Positions 32,250 to 44,720 of a stretch of 64,000 nt of DNA are shown piece after piece (within the stretch, counting starts at the first letter, position 1; every line of letters starts with the position of its first letter). The notes under the pieces were generated by a model. That model did no database searches and was not told where the DNA came from. It saw only the letters and a list, made by a program, of their open reading frames with translations. The translations under genes and the position numbers were made by a program. This stretch comes from Cycas panzhihuaensis (Eukaryota; Cycadophyta), in NCBI GenBank assembly GCA_023213395.1, contig CM041465.1, positions 178,505,741-178,569,740 on the forward strand. The letters are read 5' to 3'.

Positions 32250-32602
32250 TGTTGAAATATTCAATAGAGATCATTCAATATCAAGAACAATGAAGCAAGC
32301 ATCATGATCACAATGAAAATATCATTAACTCATAATTAGAATGTTTACATCATAATGACTCTACAATAATAACACTATAATAAGTTCTATCTTGACTCAA
32401 TATATATTACTCTACCTCATTCACTTATTTATACATCACAAGTGAGAATATGTAGGATGAAGTGAGTTATATGTGGGACTATTAAACTTTAACACAACTA
32501 ATGACATAACACCTATTAATTGACCAATAACCTATAGACCACCTACTTGCACAAATGTGCATTATAATAATATTATAATACATGACCCTCTAAAGTCTAA
32601 AA
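32250..32602 (-). repeat. 5' LTR of LARD-like element
   Basis: 353 bp, TGTTGAAAT...CTAAAA, the terminal CA changed to AA. Followed by AGAGT. Confidence 0.93.
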
Positions 32603-32607
32603 AGAGT

Positions 32608-33560
32608 TTAATTAACCATTGGACTTTGATCATTTATAGATAGCTTGCATTTAGTTTCCATGGAGATTGGTTATAATAGGTTTGTAGTCTCACTTTGAAT
32701 CCAATTAATAATTCTTTGGCATATTCGATTTGCTATAAGAATGTCTTATATTTTTCTTAAATTCCTTCCAATTCTAAGTAGTACTGTAGTATCCCCATAT
32801 CTATCTTCTTAAATGTTTGCATTAGACTTCCTTTCAAATGCTTAATGCTTGTTTCGTCATTACTTGTAGTAAGCAGGTCATCTACATAGACAACTATGAT
32901 GGTGATGAGACTAGTGTTATTTAACTTTATATAGAAGTTTAGGTCAGATTCACTTCTATGAAAGCCACCATTTTTCACATATTGATTTATCTTGTCGCAC
33001 CAAACTTAGGGGGCTTATCTTAACCCATATAGAACTTTCTTGAGTTTATAGACAAGATGTTCTTCATTTTTTATGAACCCAAGGATTTGTTCCGTGTAGG
33101 CCTCTTTTTTAAGGTCTCCATTTAAGAAGGCATTTTTGCATCCACCTAATAGATATTCCAACTAAATTAAGCAACTAGAGTAATAACGGTTCATATTGTG
33201 ATTAATCTTACTACAGGAGCAAAGGCCTCTTCATAGTTAATACCCTCTATTTGAGTGAAGCCTTTATCTATAAATTAGGCTTTATGTTTTTCTATTGTCT
33301 AATCTAATTAGTATTTTGTTTTGAACAACCATTTGCATTTAATGGTTTGCTTGTCCTTCAATAGTTCAATCAATTCCCATGTCTTGTTCCTTAGAATATC
33401 TGAGATTTCTCCATTTATAAACTTGTCATAATCTTTGTTTCCATGAGCTTCTTCAAAGGACATGGACTTGAATTGATGACTTTTAGATCTACTTTGTCTT
33501 TCTTCTTCGTTGTTTGAGAGGTTGACTCTTGAGTCACAAAGTGGTGACATATACCATTTT
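32608..33560 (-). pseudogene. Copia B reverse transcriptase (broken)
   Basis: Blocks in order on the minus strand: KSMSFEEAHGNKDYDKFING and NKTWELIELLKDKQTIKCKW near 33430, decayed LDVKNAFLNGD-like text near 33150, LYGLRQAP-like near 33030, then FHRSESDLNFYIKLN and VVYVDDLLTTSND near 32890, ending ILQYYLELEGI. The YVDD box is kept but frames are split. Confidence 0.85.
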
Positions 33561-33577
33561 GGAATCCTTTTTTGCGA

Positions 33578-34600
33578 TTAATTTTCTATTGCTCCTTGGT
33601 GATGGTTGTTAGGTGGGCTTTCATCTTTTGACGTTGCTTCTTCTCTTGGTTCAGTTTGACCACCTTTCTCAACAGTTGTAGGTATGCCTTTCTCTTTGAT
33701 GGTTGATGGGATTTCAATCAATATAGAATTTTTTTCAAATATTACTTTATTGCTTATGATAACTTCCTTTGTTCCAAGTTTGATACATATATAGGCTTTT
33801 GATTTTTTATATAACCTACAAGGATGCATTTGATGCTTCTTTTTTCTTTTGGAATGTGGACAAAGGTGGTGGTTTTGGACACTTTTAGATGGTTAACTTT
33901 GACTTTCTATTGGTCTAGGCACTTTTTGGAGTTTTTCCTTCCACATCTTTTGTAGGGCTTCTATTGATGAGATAGATTGTAGTGTTAATGACTTTGACCT
34001 AAAGGTTAGTTGATACCCCTCTCCCTGTTAGCATACATTTTGCCATTTCTGTAATGGTTTTGTTCTTCCTTTCTACCATTCCATTTAATTAAGGAGTGTA
34101 AGTTGTTGTCACTTGTCTTTTTATTTTATGGGCTTTGCAATATTTGTAAAATTCATTGGAGGTGAATTCCCCTCCATTATTAGCTCTAAGGATCTTGATT
34201 CTCTTGCCACTTTTTATTTTAACATAAGTCCTGAATAAACATGTGTTTTCCTTGTTAAATCATCAATAAAGGTGATGGAGTAGTTTGCTCCCCTGAAAAT
34301 TGTAGTTTTCATGGGTCTACATAGATCATTACAAACAATTTCCAACTTGCTTACTAACCTTCAAGAAGCTTTTGGGAATTTGTTCTTGTGCTACTTTCTA
34401 AGCATGCATCCTTCACATATTTTTTTATTTCCTTATATGTTCAACAAATCATTTACTATGCTAATTTTTTTCAATTGAATCAAACTCTAATAACTCAAGT
34501 ATCTATATCTTAAATGCTACATTTCTTTAATAGAATTTCCATTGCTCACAACACGGGCTTTTAGGGTAGGAGTAGCCATGATTTTATAAAGGCCATTTTT
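33578..34600 (-). pseudogene. Copia B integrase (broken)
   Basis: The C-terminal end is open (CRLYKKSKAYICIKLGTKEV and the acidic linker, 33829-33578). Upstream the core is readable only in pieces: a VAERKNRT-like block near 34060, a DNGGEF-like block near 34170, and FIDDLTRKTHVY-like near 34270. The zinc domain is near 34400-34500. No long frame remains. Confidence 0.7.
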
Positions 34601-35110
34601 TTTTTCTTTTCTAGCAATTGATTTTGAAGTTTTGCCTTTTGTCCCTAACTAGGCATTTGTCATCTTCAAACTCAACTTTGAGTTGTCTCTTGGTCATTTA
34701 AGAGATAGACAATAGATTCTTTCTTAAGTCAGGAATAAAGAGGATGTCTCTAACTTTCTTGATTTCACCATTTGTCATTATCATGGGAATGAATCCTTTT
34801 CCCTTAATAGGTTACGTGGTGTTGACTCTAAGTTCAACAACATCGCTTCTCTAATGCTCCTCCATTCTTTCAAACTAGTCTTTTTGTGATGTTATGTGCT
34901 ATGTACCAATTCTCTGGTAAGGTAATTGTGGTGGAGAGAGCAGTTACAAAGTAAATTTCTTCTTCATCTTCTTTTTTCTTTAAAACATTATTAAAGCATC
35001 TCTTTTTCTTTTGCACATCAAATTTTTTTTTCTATAATCTCTAATGGCGTGTCATACTTTTCCACAATAGCAACAACTCCTCATCTTTGCCCTGATGATT
35101 TCTTCTTTAG
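34601..35110 (-). pseudogene. Copia B protease and gag end remnants
   Basis: Faint copia protease-linker text (a LLSISDLRKNLLSI-like block near 34700) and a CWHCGKVRHAIRDYRK-like zinc knuckle near 35050-35090. The frame ends abruptly at the LTR of copia C. The call rests on position and weak motifs. Confidence 0.5.
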
Positions 35111-35354
35111 TGTTGATGTAGAGTCCAAACACAGAAAATGAAGAGAATGAGTGAAGAATAATCCATTACATTACAATGAGAGCTCATACATACTTATACA
35201 GTGAGTCACTAACATAAATAGGGTTAGGGTTAGTGACTAACATTTAATGTTAGTTGACCTAACATAAAGTTACAATAACTAACATAAAGTCACAATGACT
35301 AATTTAATGTGACATGTATTCATACAACCGAGGAGATGGCATTATATTCTAACA
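35111..35354 (-). repeat. 3' LTR of copia C
   Basis: 244 bp from TGTTGATGTAGAG to ATTCTAACA, adjoining the purine tract TTATGAGGGGA read on the minus strand. It contains GGGTTAGGGTTAG near 35220, a chance telomere-like word. Confidence 0.8.
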
Positions 35355-35369
35355 TCCCCTCATAATATC

Positions 35370-36990
35370 AACTTTGAGTTGTAACTCCCAATTTATCACA
35401 CAAATACAGGAACTTGTCTCTGGCTAGAGGCTTGGTAAATATGTTTGCAGGTTGCTCTTCACTTAAGCAATACTCTAGTTTCACTCCCTTTTTGTCCATC
35501 TTTTCTCAAATGAAGTGATGGTGTACTTCAATATGCTTGGTTCTCATGGAAAAGATAGGATTTTTTGATCATCTGAGTAGTGCTTTGATTATCGCAGTTG
35601 ATCTGATCTAGATCAGATTGTAGGTGATTAAGCTCCTCTAAGAGACTTCTGAGCCAGATGGCTTCACATGTGGCATGAACTGCAACTTGGTACTCATCCT
35701 TTGTTATGGATAGTGAGACTGTTGATTGCTTCTTTGTTTTCCATGAGATAACTCTACTACCGAGATCAAAGCAATATCTAATTGTGGATTTTCAGTGATC
35801 TAGATCTCCTACCCAGTCAAAATCAGAGTGACCAGACAAAAGTTCAGAGGAATTTTTATTATATAGAATTTTGTGACTCTTTGTATCATGAATATATTGA
35901 AGTATATGTTTAGTAGCTTTTTAGTGTGATTATTTAGGAGATGATATTTATCTTGACATAATACCTACATCAAGGATAATATCAGGCCTATTAGACATAA
36001 GATAGATCAAATTGCCTACCAACTTTTGACACAGGGTTGTGTCTACTGGCATACCATTCTAGTCAGATGACAACTTTGTACCAATACACATAGGTGTAAG
36101 AGCCAACTTGTAGTTGGTCATATTAAATTCGTCCAAGATTCTAGCAACATATTTGGACTAGTGCATAAAGATTCCATTGTCTTGATGGTGGATTATAATT
36201 CCTAAGTAGTAGTGTAGATGGCTTAGATCTATCATTTCGAATTCTTTTGACAGTTGATGATGTAGAGAATTGATCCATTCAGAGTCATTACTTGTTATTA
36301 TTAAATCATCTACATACACTACTAGAATAGAGATCAACTTGTCTTCAGTGATCCGAACAAAGAGACTGATTAGATTCACACCTTAACATTCCTACATTTC
36401 TAAGATATATATTATATTTTAAGTTCCAAGATCTGGGTGCCTATTTCAAATTATACATGGCCTTATTGAGTTTACACAGGAGGTGTGCTCAACCTGGTTC
36501 AATATCTCTTGGTAGCTATTGTATGTATACTTCTTCGTGTAGCTTTCCATTTAAAAAGGTGTCTTTAACATCCATTTGATTGAAAAGTCAGTTGTGTTGA
36601 GGTACAAGAGCTAAGACAGTTCTAATGGTTATCATTTGACTAACCAGAGCAAAGGTTTCATCGTAATTAACTCCTTGTGTTTGAGTGAATCCCTTGGCTA
36701 CAAGATGGGCTTTATATTTTTCAATGTTGCCATTTGCTTTTTCTTTGATTTTGTAAAGCTATCGACATCCCACAATGGGTTTGTCTAATGGTGGAACCAC
36801 TAAGTCCCAAGTTTTGCTTTTGATAATGGAAGTCATTTCTTCATCCATTGCTAGCTTCCAATTGGGATCCTTTTATGGTTGTTGAGGTTTGATATCAACT
36901 CTTACAGCCAAGCCAGAGTAAGTTTTGCTTCTTGTGGTTCTTCCTTCTAGTATATTGCCAGGCTCAACTTCATAATCCTCCACAGTTTTC
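35370..36990 (-). pseudogene. Copia C RNase H and reverse transcriptase (broken)
   Basis: The RNase H end (KHIEVHHHFI-like near 35515) lies next to the LTR. RT shows ITEDKLISILVVYVDDLIIT near 36310 and LHHQLSKEFEMIDLSHLHYY near 36210. Further right are a decayed MDVKDTFLNGKLHEEVY-like block near 36570, KGFTQTQGVNYDETFA-like near 36690 and the start of RT near 36900. YVDD is intact; stops and frameshifts are many. Confidence 0.85.
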
Positions 36991-37016
36991 AGGTACCATT
37001 TAGGGATTCTTTTTTA

Positions 37017-38140
37017 TTAGGCTAATGATTGACTCTCCTGATTACTTGAAATTGAGGAGGAGGTGGTGGTCCTACCATCATTCTGATTCAATACTTCATA
37101 CTCATTTTCTGGAGTGGAGTGTTCTACCCAAGTGGTTGATGCAGATTCTCCATGTTGCCTTTCCAAGAATGGAAGGTTGAAGGTTACATGCTCATTGAAG
37201 GTGATATTCTCTTGAGAAGAAACAGATGTCTCATCAAAGTTGACATCTTGGCTTAGATATACTTTGTCAGTGAAAGGGTCTAGACATCTATAGGCTTTTG
37301 AAACTTCATTATATCCTACTAGAATGTATTTTCTACTTTTGTCATCCAATTTTTTCCCTTTTTCAACTAGGATGTGCATGTATATAGTAGACCCAAAGAT
37401 TCAAAGGTGTGACACATTAATCTTGTTGCCAGACCAAGCTTCTTCTAGAGTCACATTTTCTAGGGCTTTGAAAGGGCTTCTATTAAGAAGATATACATCG
37501 ATGTTTGCAACTTCTACATAGTATTTGTTGGGGACTTTCTTCTCTTTTAGAAGGGACCAAGTCATCTCTATTATAGTTCTATTCTTTCTTTCGGCCACTC
37601 CATTAGATTGAGGGGTATATGGAGTGGTCAATTGTCTTTGAATTCCATGCTTCTTGTAAATTTTATTAAATTTATTTTAAGTAAATTCCTCTCCATTATC
37701 AGTCCTTAGGCATTTAATGTGGTAGTCACTTTCATTTTCAACTTTGGCTTTAAAATTTTGAAAAACACTTAGTACATCAGATTTTACTTGAGAAAATAAA
37801 TTCATACTTTTCTTGAATAGCCATCTATAAATGTGAAAACGTAACGAGCTCCTTGAACAGATGGCAGTATGAAGGGTCTACAGAGGCTATTGTGTATCAT
37901 TTGAAGTTTGTGCTTGACCCTTGTTATGCTTGGATTACATTGCAACCTATGTTGTTTTCCCATCATACATACATAATAAATAGTGCTAGGTTTTTTAATC
38001 TAAGGCAATCCTTTTACCATGTCTATTTGCTTAAATTTGACAAAGCATCATAAGAGAGGTGCCCATATTACAAGTGCTAGAGTTTTTCATTATCAAGAGA
38101 AAGAGATACATTCAAAGCTGACTGAGTTGATGATGCTAGA
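37017..38140 (-). pseudogene. Copia C integrase (broken)
   Basis: Open parts show TTPYTPQSNGVAERKNRTII near 37600 with the catalytic Glu, NRSPFKALENVTLEEAWSGN, then KLDDKSRKYILVGYNEVSKA and VYLSQDVNFDE. The core upstream (to about 37900) and zinc domain (near 38050) are readable in fragments. Confidence 0.88.
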
Positions 38141-38149
38141 AATTTGTAT

Positions 38150-38894
38150 AATCCCTTAGTTTTGAGGCCTTCACCAATCACCTTGTTGTTTTTGTATTTG
38201 TTAAATATTATGCATTTGTCCCCATAAAAAAGAACTTGAAGTTTAATATTAGTGAGTTAGGATATTGAGAGAAGACTCTTGGTCATCCCAAGTACATGCA
38301 AAACTTACCCAACTTTCTCAAGGTTTCCATTGGGTAGAATAATTGGTACTGAGTTTGTCCCTTAAATGCTATGCCTGGTATCATCTCCTAGTTCCACTGA
38401 CTTAGGGGATCTGAGAGTCTTCAACTTGTTGAACTTAGATCTTTTGTGAATCATGTGCCGTGATGCTTTGGGGTCAATGAACTAGTCATTCTTGCTTTAG
38501 CTATCCATTGCAAATGAGAGAGCAGTGATGAATGCAGTTTCCTCTTCCTCCTCTCTTGGTTCAAATGTCTCCTCAGTTCTCAATTGTCCTAAGTAACGAC
38601 CAAATGCAATGATCCCTTTTTCAATGTCAACTTTCTTATGGTGGCAATTGATGGCAAAGTGACCAAATTTTCTACAGTGGAAGCATATCATCTATTGTTG
38701 ACTTCTATCCCTAGAGTATTGTTGGATAGGTGCTCTGAAGGAGGATCTTTTCTTAACATGACTGAAACTAGTGGGATGACATCTTGCTCGATCTGAAAGT
38801 CTACTTGAGCCTTTGTTTGAGTTGAAGGTCCCTTGGTTGATGGTGCTTCTTCCACAAATACTAACCTAGGTGGAGAAGGCATCCTCAAGGTCTC
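38150..38894 (-). pseudogene. Copia C protease and gag zinc knuckle
   Basis: CFHCRKFGHFAINC at about 38640-38690 is an intact CCHC knuckle, followed by an acidic stretch. The protease (DSGASRHM-like near 38450) and LLSI text are degraded. The gag frame runs into the gypsy target site CCTTC at 38895-38899. Confidence 0.8.
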
Positions 38895-39025
38895 CTTCTG
38901 TAACAGAAACTTTTATCTTATTTTAGAAATAACACAGGAATTCACAGATACTAATCTAATATATGCTCATATAGATCTTATCAATCTTAATTAAAAATGA
39001 ATAATGGAAATACAACTTAAACACC

Positions 39026-39456
39026 TACAACGATCCCGTTCTACGTTTATAACAAAATTTCAATCTTTCCTGAAAAAGTGAGCTTCCCTCTTTAAGGCAA
39101 GGAACCCTCCAAATTGTAGCTCATAAATGGGCAAGCTAATTACAGCCCTAGAACTGAAAATACACAACCAAAAGAACTTTCGAATAATGGTTTGGGATGC
39201 GGCCCAAACCTCCTATTTATAGCAATAAAATTACTTTAATTAGAAGTCGGCCAGACTAGGTGTTATTCTTCTTATTACTGCTTAAATAGAAGTCAGCCAA
39301 AACTTCTCCAAAACTAGCAGGCTAACTTTAAACGGTTATAACTTTTGATATAGATGTCGAAATTGACTTTTGTCTGAACCATTGGAATCCTCGTTCAAAG
39401 ACCTTTGATTTGAATGATCATAAGGTATAGTTTTGACCATATTTTGGAATGCTACA
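39026..39456 (-). repeat. 3' LTR of nested non-autonomous element
   Basis: Matches 41070-41495. It contains two AGAAGTCGGCCAGA-type words in tandem near 39242-39300. Confidence 0.93.
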
Positions 39457-39471
39457 ATTCCCTTCCCCTTA

Positions 39472-41050
39472 AAAAATAATACTTCACCCTTGAAGTATTG
39501 AGGAATGCTTATAGCTTGATCTAATCTTCTAAGCACCTCCTATTAGATCTTGTAGGTTATGAAGATTTATCTCGATCTTATGTCTTTTGTAGGGCTACAC
39601 TAGCAAGCATCTTGAATTTACCGATGTTTGTTCTTGGGACTAGGTATCTGCGATGCCTTATTTTGAATTGAAAGGATCTTAGGACATGTGAGGTATCTCA
39701 AATGTCTTGTCTTGGTCTTGCCTTACATTTGCACCTTTTATTTCTAAATGGGATGGATTTTAGAAAAAGACATGAAGGCTTCAGGAACAAAATTGATTGT
39801 GAGGGTCAAGGATTGATGATTGCTTATTATGGGAATAAGGAAAGGAGGAATTATGAACTAAGCTAAAGCATTGCTTTGAAGGTATAGAAAAAAAGGATAA
39901 AATTTGGAATATGTCTTGGATGGAGATGTAAGTTTGTACAAGTTTTGTTGAACCACAACTCTTTTGGGAGAGAAAGATGGATGGGGGATTAGTGATAGAG
40001 GTTTTTTATGAAAAAAAGACTTTAATAGGGTTGTAGGATTAGTATTTGAATAATTGAAGAAATTTAACGAAAAAAGACTATTGATAATATGGAATTGAAG
40101 AGGTTTGGAAAAAGTCGAATGGGGTTTTGTAAGGGTCAATACTAAGAGATAAAACCTGAGATGAACAGATTGAAGTTGTAGCATATCCTGTTAAGAAAGG
40201 TCTATAGGGGGTGAAGGAGTAGGTGACTCCAAATATGAGCTAGGGTTACTGAGAGAAATTAAAATTTGACCCATAAAAAAACTAAAGGTAGGGGAATTAA
40301 AAGCATGGTTAACTATGGGTGGAGGACAAAAAGGCTTTTGTATTGCTATTGAACTAGGGAAAGAGAGAGGACATACAAAACTACCGAACAAAATGTGCAT
40401 ATGCAATACAGGATCAATGGGTACCTTACATGAAATTTGTTGAGAAAATTCTACTTGTTCCTCATTATCTTCATGCTGCTCCTATATAACTTCACTTTGG
40501 ATTTCCTCATTGATATTGAAATGAGACTCTTATGTTGCTTGTACCTACTTCAGGTCTTCTATATCGTCATATTATTTTCTCTATACTAGATCTCGTTCTA
40601 TCTCTTCTAAAACCTCTAGGATCTCCTCATTACTAATGTCTTCTTCTTGCCCTTCTTCATCTGCTTGAATCTCACCTTGCTTATGTTTCTTAAAAGCTAT
40701 GATAGCTACCTCTAAAAATTGGTACCATAGAAAAGGTTTTTTAGCCTAATTAATGAACCACTCATAAGCTTGTTTGTTCAATATCATTTTTAATATTAGT
40801 CCATACTCTTCAAATTTTGTATCAGACATGAACTCAAAATCTTTAATCCATTTTTTCATGCCCTCATAATCCTCCAAATTTAAAAAATCTCTCTTTTTTT
40901 CTCCCTTAGGCTTTATTTGTTCAAAGTATTCTTCTCATGTTTTGCTATAGATCTAGATATCGTAAAAAAAAACCAACACAAATCACCTTATAACGTGTTT
41001 TAATATTGAATCAACCTTTTTGAGCTTTTATCTTTACCTTTTTCCTTTGA
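39472..41050 (-). pseudogene. Gag-like remnant of the nested non-autonomous element
   Basis: On the minus strand near 40900-40650 the text reads NLEDYEGMKKWIKDFEFMSD, FEEYGLILKMILNKQAYEWF and QFLEVAIIAFKKHKQG, a Retrotrans_gag-like pattern, followed by an acidic stretch with stops. 39858-40406 holds two short open frames without domains. No pol is present. Confidence 0.5.
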
Positions 41051-41069
41051 AACAAAGCTCTGATACCAC

Positions 41070-41495
41070 TAGTAGCAATCTAGTTCTACTTTTATAGCAA
41101 TTTTCTAGTTTTTCCTAAAAAAGTGAGCTTCCCTCTTCGAGGCGAAGAACCCTCCAAACTGTAGCCCCCAAATGGGTGAGTTAATTGCAGCCCTAAAATT
41201 GAAAATGCACAACCAAAAGAACCTTCAAATGATGGTTTGGGATGCGACCCAAACTTCTTATTTATAGCAATAAAAATACTTCAATTAGAAGTCGGCCAGA
41301 CTGATTGATCTTAATACTGCTCAAATAGAAGTCGGTCAGAACTTCTCCAAAATTAGCAGGCTAACTTTAAACGGTCGTAACTTTTGATACATATGTCAAA
41401 ATTGACTTTCATCTAAACCGTTGGAATCCTCGTTCAAAGATCTTTGATTTGAATGGTCATAAAGTATAATTTTGACCATATTTTGAAATGCTACA
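41070..41495 (-). repeat. 5' LTR of nested non-autonomous element
   Basis: About 426 bp, ends GCTACA on the + strand, followed by ACACC. Confidence 0.93.
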
Positions 41496-41500
41496 ACACC

Positions 41501-41921
41501 ATAATAAAGCAATGGAAATAGTACAAATAAAAGGTAAATATATTGTCAAAAATAATATTGGAAGGTATAAAAATATACAACAGAGTGTCCTTACTGAATG
41601 CTTGTCCCTTCAAGGTGGGAATCCTCTAAATATCTCAGGCCAAAAGGTTGAGCCAACTGTAGCCCTAGAGTCAAAAATATGGAAGAGATCTAACAAAAAA
41701 TGATGTGTTAGAATAAGGGCTTTGCTCCCTATATATAAAGGTCAATTATTATCTAGCTTGAAGTCGGCCATAAATGGGATAGTTCATGGGAAGTGAACCA
41801 TGAATGAAGTTGACCAGAAGACTGAATTATAGTTCAACCAATACTCACATTCCTTCACTTATTTCAGGGGTTTTAAGTCAGCTGATAGGCTCTTAAAGAG
41901 AGGGTTATCCAGAGCGCAACA
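41501..41921 (-). repeat. Remaining part of the 3' LTR of the chromodomain gypsy element
   Basis: Continues the LTR begun at 38900-39025 and matches 46866-47285. It ends GCGCAACA at 41921, beside a minus-strand purine-rich stretch (CAAGGGATGGATACT). Confidence 0.9.
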
Positions 41922-41959
41922 AGTATCCATCCCTTGAAAGCATGCTTTGCCCTCAAAAC

Positions 41960-43300
41960 ATTGGTAGTTTTGAAAACTATTGTATCCACTCATTTGACTC
42001 CCATGTCATATCTTTCGTATCCAACGCCTGCTACTTTATGAGGTACTCTCTGATTTATCTTGTTTAAAGTTGCCTGGTACGAATTTGCAATATCCCCTCA
42101 GGTTCTAGTATAATCTGTCCTTCTTCATTGAGTTCTAGTAAGGATGTTTGTGGTACTATTTTATTGCCAATCTTTTTCTTCAGGCATGAAACATGAAAAG
42201 TGTCATAGATCTTGCTTGTTGTCAATAGCTTAAGTTTGTAGGCTACTTCCTCGATTTTATCTACTACTTCATGTGGTCCAAAATATCGAGGAGTGAGCTT
42301 TTGTATATTTGTCTTGCTTAATGATGTCTATTTATATGGTTACAACTGGATAAAAACCCAGTCATCTTTCTAGAAGCTCCTTTCATATCATTGCACATCT
42401 ACTTGTTGCTTCATTTCGTTCTTTTCCATCACCAAATTATCCTTAAGAATTATAATTGTGTCCTCCATCTACCTTTGGTGTTCTTAGACAGCTTGAACTT
42501 CGGACGATCTGTTCTATGTTAAGAGGAACGACGATTGGTATTTGTAAAGAGCTTGGAAAGGTTTCATCTTAGTGGAAGAGTGGTATGTTGTATTATACCA
42601 CCACTCAACTAAGTGCAACCACTTATGCCATTGATTTTGTTTATCTGAGCAGAGTTTTTCAAATAGCCTTCCAGACAAATGTTGACTATCTTTGTTTGTC
42701 CATCCATTTGAGGATGATAAGCTATGCTCATGTGCAATTTCATACCTACAATTCTGAATAGGTCCTTCCAAAATTTGTTAGTGAACTTTGGGTCCCTATC
42801 GCTAATAATAGTTTTAGGAAACCTGTGTAATCTATGGATTTCTTTCATATATAGTTCTATAACGTTACTTGCTTGTGTTGTTGATTGTAGCCATAAAAAA
42901 TGACTATATTTTATTAATCTATTGGTCGTGATAAAGATAGCATCTTTACCTTATGGTTTTAGGAGACCTATAATAAAATCCATTGAAATTTCTTCCCACT
43001 TTTGGTTAGGAATTAGTAGGGGTTGTAGTAGACGTGAAGTCTTTACACATTCTACCTTGTTTTGTTGACAAGTATCGTATTCTATCACAAATTTTTGGAT
43101 GTCTGATTTCAAGCCCTTTCAAAAGTACGATGCTTTTATCTTCTAGTATGTCTTGTCTATACTAGTATGACCTGCTTCTGGGATCGAATGTGCTTCTTGC
43201 AATATAATTCCCTTTAATTTAGAATTTTTAGAAATATAAATTTTATTGTTCCTAAGAATTAGATTGCCCTTTTACTAGTATCTATCTAAATTACTCCCCT
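41960..43300 (-). pseudogene. Gypsy integrase with C-terminal chromodomain (broken)
   Basis: The core shows FPKTIISDRDPKFTNKFW near 42800 and YHPQMDGQTKIVN near 42715, where the third catalytic residue, usually Glu in QTE, is Lys. WWYNTTYHSSTKMKPFQALY follows. Then KLTPRYFGPHEVVDKI, DTFHVSCLKK, EPEGILQIR, and a decayed IREYLIK...DMTWESNEWI chromodomain near 41990-42090. Stops separate the blocks. The chromodomain directs such elements to marked chromatin in known chromoviruses. Confidence 0.85.
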
Positions 43301-44720
43301 TAATATTATCTAAGAGTTTTTGGTATCTTAGATCTGCCATATATCTAGTTCTGAGGGATTTTAACCATGAGGGTGTAATTGTTGAGACCAATTGTAATAA
43401 AGGACCTTTCTTTGTTTCATCAGGGATTCGTGATAATGTGTCCACTATAATATTCTCCTTACCTTTCTTATATACTATCGTGAAGTCAAAATTCTACAGC
43501 CTACTGACCCATTGTTGTTGTTCATTAGATAATGTCTTCTACCTGAGGAAGCATTTTGGACTATTATGATCTGTGCACACCTGAAATGAATTCCCTAATA
43601 GATATTGTTGCAATTGTTGGATGGCATGCATGATTATGAGCATCTCCTTATCATAAATTAGTTTGAGTTTTTCTCGGTTATTCAACTTTCGACTCTCATA
43701 AGCTATTGGTCATTCATCTTGGAGTAAGAATGCCCCTATTCCAAACCTTGATGCATCACACTCCAATACGAGTAGTTTTGAAAAATTAGGGGTTTCTAAA
43801 ACTGAAGTTGTTACCATGGCTTTCTTGAGATCACTGAATGCTTCTTCTGCCTTTAGGTTCCAAGCAAGCACATCCTTCTTGGTTAAGTCTATGAGTGGAG
43901 CTGCTAGGTGTGCATAGCCCTTTATGAATTTTCTAAGAAATCTTACTGCCTCTAATAACCCTTGAACTACTCTTAACATTTATTGGGGTTGGCCAATTGA
44001 CAATTATTTGTATCTTCTTTGGGTTAATCCTTAAGCCTTCTCTAGTTATGATATGGTCTAAGTATTATAGTTCTTCCTTTGCAAACAAGAATTTCTTTTT
44101 ATTGGCAAAGAATTGATTATCGCATAGAATTTTGAAAATAATTTTTAGGTGTTATAGATGTTCCTCCATGTCTTACTATAGATTAAGATATCATTGAAGA
44201 AAATTAACACAATTTTTCATAACACTTACCTTAAGTTATCATTCATGGTGCTCTAAAATATTGTTGAAGTATTCGTTAATCCAAACGACATTACCCTAAA
44301 TTCGAATAGGCCTTCATATGTTCTAAATGTTGTTTTGTACACATATTTTTCCCCTATCCAGATTTGATGATATCCTAAGCATAAGTCAATTTTTTAGAAG
44401 TATTTTACTCCATGGATTTCGTCTAATAAATCATTAATATGCGAGATCGGGTACCTGTTCTTGACTGTTAATTGATTGAGACCTTGGTAGTTCACACACA
44501 TTCTATATGAGCTATCTTTCTTTGGACTAATAATAACTGGGGATGCAAATAGGCTTGTGCTAGTAGTAATACTTCCTTGGGATAGTAGTTCCCTTATAAT
44601 TTTCTCAATTTCTTTTCATAAATGATACAGATGCCTATAGGGTCAAATGTTGACAGGTGTCGCGCTTGGTACAAGTTTAATTGCATGTTGATTTTATCAA
44701 AGAGGTGGTAGTCCATTTGA
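43301..44720 (-). pseudogene. Gypsy reverse transcriptase and RNase H (broken)
   Basis: RT blocks on the minus strand: SPVIISPKKDSSYRMCVNYQ near 44530, LNQLTVKNRYPI, FKIDLCLGYHQI-like near 44400, VMSFGLTN near 44290, and FFNDILIYSKT near 44190, where the first Asp of the DD pair is Asn. The connection and RNase H start are open at 43979-43710 (AVRFLRKFIKGYAHLAAPLI, LECDASRFGIGAFLLQ). RNase H continues to about 43300 with stops. Confidence 0.87.

Larger units (their letters stand above)
28439..32602 (-). mobile_element. Non-autonomous LTR element (LARD-like) carrying a gag-like ORF
   Basis: LTRs at 28439-28791 and 32250-32602 (353 bp each) start TGTTGAAAT. AGAGT on both sides (28434-28438, 32603-32607) is a perfect target duplication. 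On the minus strand AGGTATTAGAGCAGG next to the right LTR is a tRNA-Met-type primer site, and AAGGGGAGG next to the left LTR is the polypurine tract. The 3.5-kb interior has a 243-codon gag-like ORF and other coding-like sequence, but no protease, RT or integrase. It would depend on proteins from another element. LTR divergence is higher than in the nested copia (about seven differences in the first 99 bases). Confidence 0.93.
27592..35110 (-). mobile_element. Copia element B, degenerate, split by a non-autonomous element
   Basis: Minus-strand copia domains run from RNase H (27760-28100) through RT (32620-33560) and integrase (33578-34600) to protease and gag end (34600-35100). They are interrupted by the insertion at 28434-32607. 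GATAAGGTGAGGT and TGTTACAA at 27728 mark its polypurine tract and 3' LTR start; gypsy copy 1 broke that LTR. Its gag is cut on the right by the LTR of copia C at 35111. Stops are frequent; it is one of the oldest layers here. Confidence 0.8.
39026..41495 (-). mobile_element. Small non-autonomous LTR element nested in the gypsy LTR
   Basis: LTRs at 39026-39456 and 41070-41495 (about 430 bp) and a 1.6-kb interior. ACACC at 39021-39025 and 41496-41500 is a perfect target duplication, and the gypsy LTR text resumes at 41501. TGGTATCAGAGCTTTG (minus strand, 41053-41068) is the primer site and AAGGGGAAGGGAAT (minus, 39458-39471) the polypurine tract. The interior has a decayed gag-like domain only. 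The LTR is related to the LTR of the gypsy element at about 60640-61196, which may be the autonomous relative. Confidence 0.93.

Noticed and set aside
35215-35235. GGGTTAGGGTTAG, telomere-like repeat
   Set aside because: Only two units inside the LTR of copia C; no array, and the LTR explains the sequence.
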